Assembly: GCA_049589355.1 (NCBI GenBank)
Contig: JBAWAP010000393.1
Location: 1 to 9,254 of the forward strand
Direction: 5' to 3'
Length of the DNA stretch: 9,254 bases
Origin: JBAWAP01 sp049589355
GTDB lineage: Bacteria > Chloroflexota > Anaerolineae > VGOG01
A program made the position numbers and the translations under genes. Under the pieces are notes generated by a model. The model saw nothing but the letters and a program-made list of their open reading frames with translations. It did not search any database and was not told the origin of the DNA. Shown here one piece after another: positions 1 to 6,065 of the stretch. Numbering within the stretch: position 1 is the first letter of the stretch; each line of letters opens with the position of its first letter.

Positions 1-10
1 GTCCACAGAG

Positions 11-47
11 CCTCGTTGACTCGTTACTCGTTAACTCGTTACTTATC
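11..47. repeat. Short heptamer tandem array past the 3' end of tRNA-Pro
   Basis: The word ACTCGTT occurs at 19-25, 26-32 and 34-40. It is flanked by the variants CCTCGTT (11-17) and ACTTATC (41-47), with single-base spacers at 18 and 33. The period is therefore 7, with two steps of 8. It lies just beyond the tRNA 3' end (position 52, read leftwards). It has no stem followed by a T-run, so it is not an obvious terminator. It belongs to the same style of array as six others in this window. Confidence 0.7.
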
Positions 48-51
48 CTAG

Positions 52-126
52 TCGGGGCGGGCGGACTTGAACCGCCGACCTCACGGTCCCGAACCGTGCG
101 CGCTAACCGGTCTGCGCTACGCCCCG
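52..126 (-). tRNA. tRNA-Pro (anticodon CGG)
   Basis: The minus strand folds into a complete 75-nt cloverleaf. The acceptor stem CGGGGCG (126-120) pairs perfectly with CGCCCCG (59-53), and the discriminator is A at 52. The D-arm is GCGC/GCGC. The anticodon stem CACGG/CCGTG closes the loop TTCGGGA, which gives anticodon CGG and reads the proline codon CCG. The variable loop has 5 nt, and the T-arm GGCGG/CCGCC closes TTCAAGT. A C1-G72 pair is typical of bacterial tRNA-Pro. The 3' CCA is not encoded (GAC follows), so it must be added by CCA transferase. All stems are perfectly paired, so the gene looks functional. Confidence 0.97.
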
Positions 127-136
127 CCTATACTAT

Positions 137-164
137 ATTATAGCCTTTTTTGCCATATTGACAA
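137..164 (-). promoter_or_regulatory. Sigma70-type promoter of tRNA-Pro
   Basis: Read on the minus strand, TTGTCA (164-159) is separated by 16 bp from a perfect TATAAT (142-137). The tRNA 5' end lies 10 bp further on, at 126. This gives a transcription start near 130 and a very short leader, as is normal for a tRNA gene. The -35 hexamer directly abuts the direct repeat (165-174) of the neighbouring MITE-like element, so the insertion spared this promoter. Confidence 0.8.
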
Positions 165-174
165 GTAGAGGTTA
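165..174. repeat. Left copy of a 10-bp direct repeat (putative target-site duplication)
   Basis: GTAGAGGTTA here is identical to 291-300. The two copies bracket the inverted-repeat element. The neighbouring bases differ (A before and A after here; C before and T after on the right), so the repeat is exactly 10 bp. If the element and one copy are removed, TTGACAA joins GTAGAGGTTA and then TTATG. This would be a plausible pre-insertion leader with a Shine-Dalgarno sequence right before the ATG at 303. Confidence 0.65.
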
Positions 175-290
175 AGCGTTCAGACCTCCGAGGTTTTGGT
201 TGCAGATTTGATCACGTTGGTGTACCAGCGATGTCCTGCAATCCAGAATCTGGCCTCTCGTGCGGAAACCTCGGAGGTCTTTCGGGCTAC
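175..290. mobile_element. MITE-like non-coding element with 15-bp perfect inverted repeats
   Basis: AGACCTCCGAGGTTT (182-196) and AAACCTCGGAGGTCT (266-280) are perfect inverted complements. Each arm is itself an odd palindrome (ACCTC-N-GAGGT). Between them more pairing is nested: TTGCAG (200-205) with CTGCAA (236-241), and CGTTGGT (215-221) with ACCAGCG (224-230), plus a separate palindrome CCAGAATCTGG (243-253). The whole stretch can therefore fold as a long multi-stem hairpin in DNA or RNA. It is bounded by 10-bp direct repeats (165-174, 291-300). No transposase is encoded, so it would be a non-autonomous element mobilised in trans. The outer 7 nt (left) and 10 nt (right) beyond the inverted repeats do not match each other well, so the exact ends are uncertain. 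Confidence 0.65.
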
Positions 291-300
291 GTAGAGGTTA
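291..300. repeat. Right copy of the 10-bp direct repeat, carrying the transporter RBS
   Basis: GTAGAGGTTA repeats 165-174 exactly. It contains AGAGG (293-297), a Shine-Dalgarno-like sequence 5 nt before the ATG at 303. This spacing supports 303 as the transporter start. An upstream in-frame ATG at 231 falls inside the mobile element and is rejected. Confidence 0.7.
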
Positions 301-302
301 TT

Positions 303-1166
303 ATGTCCATTTCGGCTTTTGGCTTGCTCTTCTTGGCCGCTATCCTGCACGCATCCTATCACCTTTTCTACAAACGAAGCCTGGACAAGCAGGTTTTCGC
401 CTGGTGCCTGCTCCTGGTAACTGTCGTGGCCTACTTCCCCCTCTTTGTGACTAGACCACTGTCTCTTTCTCCCCTGGGCTGGGCCTGCGTGTTGGCCAGT
501 GGCCTGGCCGAAGCCGCCTATTTTCTATCCATGGGCAAAGCATATCAAACGGGAGACCTATCGGTTGCCTATCCCCTGGCCAGGGGCTCAGCACCTCTCT
601 TCATTGCCTTCTGGGCCATGCTGTTCCTCAAGGAGCGGTTGACGACCCTAGGGCTAATGGGGATCCTCTTGATAGCAGGAGGGCTCTACCTCCTCAATGC
701 GCGCTCGTCGGGAGAATTACTGGAACCCTTGCGCCACCTGGGGAATCCCTCATCTCGTTGGGCTCTCTTGGCCGGCCTCTGCATCTCCGTATACTCGATC
801 ATTGACAAGGTAGGGACAAAGTACGTGCCGACCTTTGTCTATATTTACCTTGTCCTTCTCGTGACTTTTCTCGCTTTCACCCCTGGGATACTGTTCGGCG
901 GCAAGAGGGCCAGCATTGCCGCAGAATGGCGAGTCAACAAAGTGGGTATCCTGGTCGCAGGAATAGCCGACCTCCTGACCTATTATCTGGTGCTTCTGGC
1001 CATGCGACTCAGCTACGTGAGCTACGTTGGTTCAGTGCGGGAGATGAGCGTCGTGTTTGGTGCGTTCTTGGGGAGCACCTTGCTGCGGGAGGGTTATGGA
1101 CGGGTCAGGATCCTCGCGTCGGTCTTGGTTTTCCTGGGCATCCTGCTGATCGGCGTGGCGGGGTAG
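303..1166 (+). CDS. EamA/DMT-superfamily transporter
   Basis: This 287-residue, very hydrophobic protein has about ten predicted membrane helices in two homologous halves, the usual size and plan of EamA (drug/metabolite transporter) permeases in the cytoplasmic membrane. Half one carries the family signature around residues 79-135: KAYQTGDLSVAYPLARGSAP, then a conserved FLKERL (Glu111) and an ILLIAGGLYLL helix. The equivalent in half two is the helix with SYVGSVREMSVVFGAFLGS, followed by a hydrophobic C-terminal helix. The substrate cannot be told from sequence; metabolite or amino-acid export is common in the family. I start at ATG 303 because AGAGG lies 5 nt upstream. The in-frame ATG at 231 would add 24 non-membrane residues encoded by the MITE-like element. 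The gene diverges from tRNA-Pro. I see no convincing promoter of its own. It ends in TAG. Confidence 0.9.
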   Translation: MSISAFGLLFLAAILHASYHLFYKRSLDKQVFAWCLLLVTVVAYFPLFVTRPLSLSPLGWACVLASGLAEAAYFLSMGKAYQTGDLSVAYPLARGSAPLFIAFWAMLFLKERLTTLGLMGILLIAGGLYLLNARSSGELLEPLRHLGNPSSRWALLAGLCISVYSIIDKVGTKYVPTFVYIYLVLLVTFLAFTPGILFGGKRASIAAEWRVNKVGILVAGIADLLTYYLVLLAMRLSYVSYVGSVREMSVVFGAFLGSTLLREGYGRVRILASVLVFLGILLIGVAG

Positions 1167-1189
1167 CGGAAGGGACATTGACTCTTCTC

Positions 1190-1218
1190 TTCCCATTTGT
1201 CCGAGGCTGTAGTATAAT
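1190..1218 (+). promoter_or_regulatory. Probable promoter of the acyl-CoA dehydrogenase (and perhaps mmd) transcript
   Basis: A perfect -10 hexamer TATAAT lies at 1213-1218. A weak -35 (TTCCCA, 4 of 6 matches) at 1190-1195 is 17 bp upstream. Transcription would start near 1225, giving a leader of about 30 nt before the ATG at 1257. The -10 is convincing and the -35 is weak, which could mean an activator is needed. Confidence 0.55.
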
Positions 1219-1256
1219 ATCCCGGCAAGATACATTTACAAACGAGGAGGTTTGCG

Positions 1257-2408
1257 ATGGATCTGAGGCTGAGCGAAGAGCACAAGATGATCCGCAAGAT
1301 GGCCCGGGAGTTCGCTGAGAAAGAAGTAGCCCCCATCGCGGCAGAGATGGACGAGAAGGCGGAGGTGCCCTTCGAGAACATCAAGAAATTGGGGGAGCTA
1401 GGGTTCCTGGGCCTAAATGTGTCGGAGGAGTACGATGGCGCTGGCATGGACACGGTGAGCTACTGTATAGCCGTTGAGGAAATCTCTAAAGCCTGCGCGG
1501 CTACAGCGGTAGTGATAGCTGTGCAGAATTCCCTCGTCTGCCATGGGATTGAGAAGTTCGGGACGGAGGATCAGAAGCAAAGGTTTCTGGTGCCGCTGGC
1601 CCAGGGCAAGTTCATCGGTACCTTTGCCCTGACCGAGCCCGAGGCTGGCTCCGACGCAGCAGCCCAAAAAACGACCATGGTGTTGGATGGCGACGAGTAC
1701 ATTGTCAACGGCACCAAGAACTTCATCTCCAGCGGTGGTTTCGCCGATGTCATCCTCGTCTTTGGCATGACGGACAAGGCCAGGGGCCACCGAGGCATCA
1801 GCGCACTTCTGGTCAAGAAGGGCACGCCTGGGTTCTCAGTGGGCAAGGAGGAGAACAAGTTGGGCATCCGCGCCTCGAACACCTGTGAGCTGGTATTCGA
1901 GGACTGTCGAGTGCCTGTCGCCAATCGGCTGGGCGAGGAGGGCCAAGGCTTCAAGATTGCCATGTCCAATCTCGACGCTGGACGCATCAGCGTGGCCGCG
2001 CAGGCGTTGGGCATCGCGGAAGCGGCCTACGAGGCGGCATTGGAGTACGCCAAAGTCCGTGAGCAGTTTGGCCAGCCCATCGCCAAATTCCAAGGCATCC
2101 AGTGGATGCTGGCCGACATGGCCACTCGCATCGAAGCGGCACGGCTCTTGGTCTATAACGCAGCTCTGGCGAAGGATAGAGCAGAGGAAACCGGAGGGCG
2201 CTACAGCAAGGAAGCGGCTATGGCCAAGCTCTATGCCTCGGAGACAGCCAGTTGGGTGACCGATTTGGCGATCCAGATCCATGGCGGCTACGGCTATATA
2301 AAGGACTACCCCGTGGAGCGCTACTACCGCGATGCGCGGATCACCCGCATCTACGAGGGCACCAGCGAGGTGCAGCGCATGGTGATCGCCGAACAGATCT
2401 TGCACTAG
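1257..2408 (+). CDS. Acyl-CoA dehydrogenase (short-chain/butyryl-CoA type)
   Basis: This is a flavoenzyme of 383 residues, the usual family length. It would oxidise an acyl-CoA to the 2-enoyl-CoA and pass electrons to electron-transfer flavoprotein. The N-terminal helical domain starts LRLSEEHKMIRKMAREFAEK. The middle FAD/substrate signature FALTEPEAGSDA lies near 123-134 and YIVNGTKNFISSG near 149-161. The C-terminal domain has YAKVREQFGQPI, QIHGGYGYIKDYPVERYYRD and ARITRIYEGTSEVQR. Glu367 in YEGTSEVQ is at the position of the catalytic base of short- and medium-chain dehydrogenases. Start ATG 1257 has a strong Shine-Dalgarno GAGGAGG (1244-1250) with 6-nt spacing. Location next to the decarboxylase genes suggests a joint role in acyl-CoA catabolism. 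A non-decarboxylating glutaryl- or ethylmalonyl-type substrate cannot be excluded by reading alone. Confidence 0.93.
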   Translation: MDLRLSEEHKMIRKMAREFAEKEVAPIAAEMDEKAEVPFENIKKLGELGFLGLNVSEEYDGAGMDTVSYCIAVEEISKACAATAVVIAVQNSLVCHGIEKFGTEDQKQRFLVPLAQGKFIGTFALTEPEAGSDAAAQKTTMVLDGDEYIVNGTKNFISSGGFADVILVFGMTDKARGHRGISALLVKKGTPGFSVGKEENKLGIRASNTCELVFEDCRVPVANRLGEEGQGFKIAMSNLDAGRISVAAQALGIAEAAYEAALEYAKVREQFGQPIAKFQGIQWMLADMATRIEAARLLVYNAALAKDRAEETGGRYSKEAAMAKLYASETASWVTDLAIQIHGGYGYIKDYPVERYYRDARITRIYEGTSEVQRMVIAEQILH

Positions 2409-2420
2409 ATCACCAAGCTT

Positions 2421-2492
2421 AATTGGTCCATTGGTCGGGTAGTCCTTGGTCAGGTAGCCTTGACTATCTGACCATCCGACCATCTGACTATT
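2421..2492. repeat. Octamer tandem array in inverted halves between the dehydrogenase and mmdA
   Basis: The right half is four octamers of consensus YGACYATY at 2461-2468, 2469-2476, 2477-2484 and 2485-2492. The left half (2421 to about 2458) carries the complementary words: AATTGGTC, CATTGGTC, GGGTAGTC, then CTTGGTC and AGGTAGC. The two halves are thus in opposite orientation and can pair into a long imperfect hairpin; for example GGTCAGGTAG (2448-2457) faces CTATCTGACC (2464-2473). It fills almost the whole 108-bp gap between the two genes. No T-run follows, so it is not a typical rho-independent terminator, but it could attenuate, process or stabilise a shared transcript. Confidence 0.7.
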
Positions 2493-2516
2493 TGGCGAAG
2501 TTAATGGGGAGGTTCC

Positions 2517-4067
<1,551 letters not shown>

Positions 4068-4096
4068 AAACTTCAAACCCTCAAACTACAAAATTG
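4068..4096. repeat. Heptamer array between mmdA and the delta subunit gene
   Basis: Directly after the mmdA stop codon come AAACTTC (4068-4074), AAACCCT (4075-4081), one spacer base (4082), AAACTAC (4083-4089) and AAAATTG (4090-4096). The words are degenerate but keep a seven-base step. In a different phase they read TTCAAAC and TACAAAA, like the words of the neighbouring arrays. The array fills nearly all of the intergenic space and ends just before the ribosome binding site of the next gene. Confidence 0.55.
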
Positions 4097-4111
4097 CAGA
4101 GGGGTAAACAG

Positions 4112-4432
4112 ATGGCCACGATCCAAGGCATATACATCACCGTGTTGGGAATGGCGATTCTCTTTGCGGCTTTGCTGATCCTCATGCTAGCAGCGATGGG
4201 GCTGGAAAGGCTGTTCAGGCCCAAGGAACTCGAGGAGAAAATGCCGGCGGAAAGAGAGAAAGAGTTGGTGGCTGCCATAGCGGTGGCCATCCTAAAGCTC
4301 AAAGCTCAAAGCCCAAATCGGAAATCGAAAAACGAAAAACAAAAAACGAAAAACGATCTGAGCGCCTGGAAGTTCTGGGGAAGGTACAGGCAATTGATGA
4401 GCTCGCGGGAGATAAAGGGGCGTCGTCCATGA
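4112..4432 (+). CDS. mmdD: Decarboxylase delta subunit (OadG/MmdD-like membrane anchor)
   Basis: This is a 106-residue protein of the OadG family. Such subunits have one N-terminal membrane helix and a charged cytoplasmic tail, and tie the carboxyltransferase to the membrane pump subunit. The helix covers roughly residues 5-28 (GIYITVLGMAILFAALLILM and on), then a positively charged stretch and ELVAAIAVAI, the Ala-rich helix seen in the family. Start ATG 4112 is preceded by AGAGGGG (4098-4104) at 7 nt; an in-frame ATG at 4094 lacks this site and would add six residues. The oddity is residues about 61-81, a Lys/Asn/Gln-rich run encoded by a nine-unit heptamer array (4291-4353), placed before a final segment SAWKFWGRYRQLM that looks like normal family sequence. 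The stop TGA overlaps the next ATG (ATGA). Confidence 0.85.
   Translation: MATIQGIYITVLGMAILFAALLILMLAAMGLERLFRPKELEEKMPAEREKELVAAIAVAILKLKAQSPNRKSKNEKQKTKNDLSAWKFWGRYRQLMSSREIKGRRP
4291..4353. repeat. Nine-unit heptamer array inside the delta subunit coding region
   Basis: Nine consecutive 7-mers run without a gap. The first is CCTAAAG, then CTCAAAG twice (4298-4311), CCCAAAT, CGGAAAT, and four of the type CGAAAAA/CAAAAAA up to 4353. The words drift along the array while the period stays at 7. The total of 63 nt is a multiple of three, so the reading frame of the delta gene is kept across it. The encoded peptide is strongly basic and low in complexity. Confidence 0.85.
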
Positions 4433-4857
4433 GAAAATTCAAGATAAGCGTCAATGGCAATTGGTATGAGGTAGAGATAAAGGACCTGGACGAGTCGCCT
4501 ATTTCGGTGCTGGTTGATGGGGAGCTCTATAGGGTGGAATTGGGCCCTGAGATCCTAGAGGCCAAAGCTGTGGAAAGGGTTAGAGAAAAGCCTGAGGCCT
4601 TGGTTTCGGAACCCGCACTGGAGGTGAGTAAGCCAGCAGTTGCGGAGGGAGAGGTGATAGCTCCCATGCCCGGCAAGATTCTGGCTATTAACGTGGGAGT
4701 GGGCGATTGGGTGCAATACAAGGATGTGCTCTGTACCCTCGAGGCCATGAAGATGGAGAACGAGATCATGGCCCCTAGTGGAGGTGTCGTTACAGAGGTC
4801 AAAGTGGCCGAGGGGCAGGATGTCTTATATGGCGACGTTTTGCTCATCATAGGATGA
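4429..4857 (+). CDS. mmdC: Decarboxylase gamma subunit (biotin carboxyl carrier protein)
   Basis: This 142-residue biotin carrier shuttles the carboxyl group from the alpha to the beta subunit. The N-terminal region FKISVNGNWYEVEI is the beta-rich start common to decarboxylase carriers. A Val/Pro/Glu-rich linker follows (about 50-70), then the biotinyl domain from about residue 72, with APMPGKI and the biotinylation motif EAMKMEN; Lys108 is the residue to be biotinylated. The domain ends GDVLLIIG, as usual. A long Pro/Ala linker, common in these carriers, is short here. ATG 4429 overlaps the delta stop (ATGA), pointing to translational coupling. A biotin protein ligase must be supplied from outside this window. 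The TGA stop is followed almost at once by the beta subunit start. Confidence 0.92.
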   Translation: MRKFKISVNGNWYEVEIKDLDESPISVLVDGELYRVELGPEILEAKAVERVREKPEALVSEPALEVSKPAVAEGEVIAPMPGKILAINVGVGDWVQYKDVLCTLEAMKMENEIMAPSGGVVTEVKVAEGQDVLYGDVLLIIG

Positions 4858-4858
4858 G

Positions 4859-5989
4859 GTGACAGAGGTGGACTGGACAGAGTTGCTCCGACTCCCAAGT
4901 GGTTTACTCAGTTTGACCTTGGGCAACGTGGCCATGATGATGGTGGGGGGTATCCTCATCTATCTGGCCATCGCCAGGAAGTACGAGCCGACCCTACTGC
5001 TACCTATAGGTCTGGGAGCGATGTTGGTCAACATACCCGCCACCGGGATGACCGAAGAAGGTGGACTTTTCGCAGTGCTTTATGAAATGGGGATCGCCAA
5101 CGAGCTCTTCCCCCTGCTGATCTTCATCGGCATCGGAGCGATGACCGATTTCGGGCCCCTTCTGGAAAACCCTATCACCATTCTCTTGGGGGCAGCGGCG
5201 CAGTTCGGTATCTTCGGCACCCTCCTGGCGGCTACGCTGATGGGCTTCGACATCAAAGAGGCGGCTTCCATCGGCATCATCGGCTCGGCCGATGGGCCTA
5301 CCTCCATTTATGTGTCAGCAAGGCTCGCTCCTCAGCTTCTAGGCCCCATTGCTGTCGCCGCTTATTCCTACATGTCGTTGGTCCCCATCATCCAGCCGCC
5401 GATTATGCGGCTTATGACCACCAGGGAGGAGAGACTCATCAAGATGCCCTATACCTCTCGGCCTGTCTCCAGGCTCACCCGCGTCCTCTTCCCCATCGTC
5501 ACCACTCTCATCTGTGGGTTGCTAGTGCCCATGGCCACCCCCCTCATCGGGATGCTAATGTTTGGCAACCTGATGCGGGAGTGCGGGGTGGTGGACAGGC
5601 TATCCAAAGGGGCTCAGAACGAACTGGTTAACATCGTCACCATTTTGCTGGGGATAACCATCGGCTCGACGATGACAGCGGAGAGCTTCATTAATGTAAG
5701 AACGATCATGATCGTGGTAATGGGGCTATTGGCCTTCAGCCTGGATACCGCCGCTGGCTTATTATTGGGTAAAATCATGTGCGTCCTATCCGGACGGAGG
5801 ATCAATCCCTTGATCGGCGCCTCCGGGATTTCAGCCTTCCCCATGTCGGCCCGGGTGGTCCAAAGGGTGGGAAACGAGGAGGATTTCTCCAACTTCCTTT
5901 TGATGCACGCCATGGGGTCCAATACGGCCGGGCAAATCGCTTCCGTGATGGCCGGTGGACTGGTGCTGGCGTTGCTAACTGGAAGTTAG
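4859..5989 (+). CDS. mmdB: Decarboxylase beta subunit (Na+-translocating carboxybiotin decarboxylase)
   Basis: This is the 376-residue OadB/MmdB/GcdB integral membrane subunit, which decarboxylates carboxybiotin and uses the energy to export Na+. The family motifs are GAMTDFGPLL (93-102), GSADGPTSIY (142-151) with the likely Na+-site Asp145, NPLIGASGISAFPMSARV (316-333) and MGSNTAGQI (352-360). Asn316, Gly320, Ser325 and Arg332 have the same spacing as the functional Asn373, Gly377, Ser382 and Arg389 of Klebsiella OadB. Two GTG starts are possible: 4859, one base after the gamma stop, or 4868, which has TGAGG (4855-4859) 8 nt upstream and gives 373 residues. The last codons (Thr-Gly-Ser) and the TAG stop lie inside a heptamer array that begins at 5977. 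Confidence 0.93.
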   Translation: MTEVDWTELLRLPSGLLSLTLGNVAMMMVGGILIYLAIARKYEPTLLLPIGLGAMLVNIPATGMTEEGGLFAVLYEMGIANELFPLLIFIGIGAMTDFGPLLENPITILLGAAAQFGIFGTLLAATLMGFDIKEAASIGIIGSADGPTSIYVSARLAPQLLGPIAVAAYSYMSLVPIIQPPIMRLMTTREERLIKMPYTSRPVSRLTRVLFPIVTTLICGLLVPMATPLIGMLMFGNLMRECGVVDRLSKGAQNELVNIVTILLGITIGSTMTAESFINVRTIMIVVMGLLAFSLDTAAGLLLGKIMCVLSGRRINPLIGASGISAFPMSARVVQRVGNEEDFSNFLLMHAMGSNTAGQIASVMAGGLVLALLTGS

Positions 5990-6046
5990 AAACTGGAAGT
6001 TAGAAACTGGAGGTTGGAAGCTGGAAGTTGGAGGTTAGAGGTTTGA
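5977..6046. repeat. Ten-unit heptamer array across the 3' end of mmdB
   Basis: Ten uninterrupted 7-mers fit the consensus RRYTNGA. Examples are AACTGGA at 5977, 5991 and 6005, AGTTAGA at 5984 and 5998, GGTTGGA at 6012, and GGTTTGA at 6040. The array begins before the mmdB stop (TAG 5987-5989), so it encodes the last residues of that protein. It fills most of the 76-bp gap to the next gene. I see no terminator hairpin in the gap. Confidence 0.85.
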
Positions 6047-6065
6047 ACTTTCTAAAGAAAAACTA

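Noticed and set aside
231..302. In-frame upstream start (ATG 231) for the EamA transporter
   Set aside because: The added 24 residues are encoded within the inverted-repeat element and the duplicated target, are not hydrophobic, and have no Shine-Dalgarno. ATG 303 has AGAGG at 5 nt and begins directly with the first membrane helix.
180..362. 60-residue minus-strand frame across the MITE-like element
   Set aside because: It repeats Lys-Thr-Ser-Glu-Val at both ends only because of the inverted repeats, crosses into the transporter gene on the other strand, and has no recognisable domain or ribosome binding site.
1178..1183. TTGACT as the -35 box of the dehydrogenase promoter
   Set aside because: It lies 29 bp from the TATAAT at 1213, far outside the usual 16-18 bp. 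The weaker TTCCCA at 1190 has correct spacing.
1161..1200. Terminator between the transporter and dehydrogenase genes
   Set aside because: GGAAGG and its weak complement CTTCC are separated by a long loop and no T-run follows, so a rho-independent terminator is not supported.
4291..4353. CRISPR-like or minisatellite array
   Set aside because: Units are only 7 bp, adjacent, degenerate and without spacers; there are no cas genes. The same holds for the other arrays.
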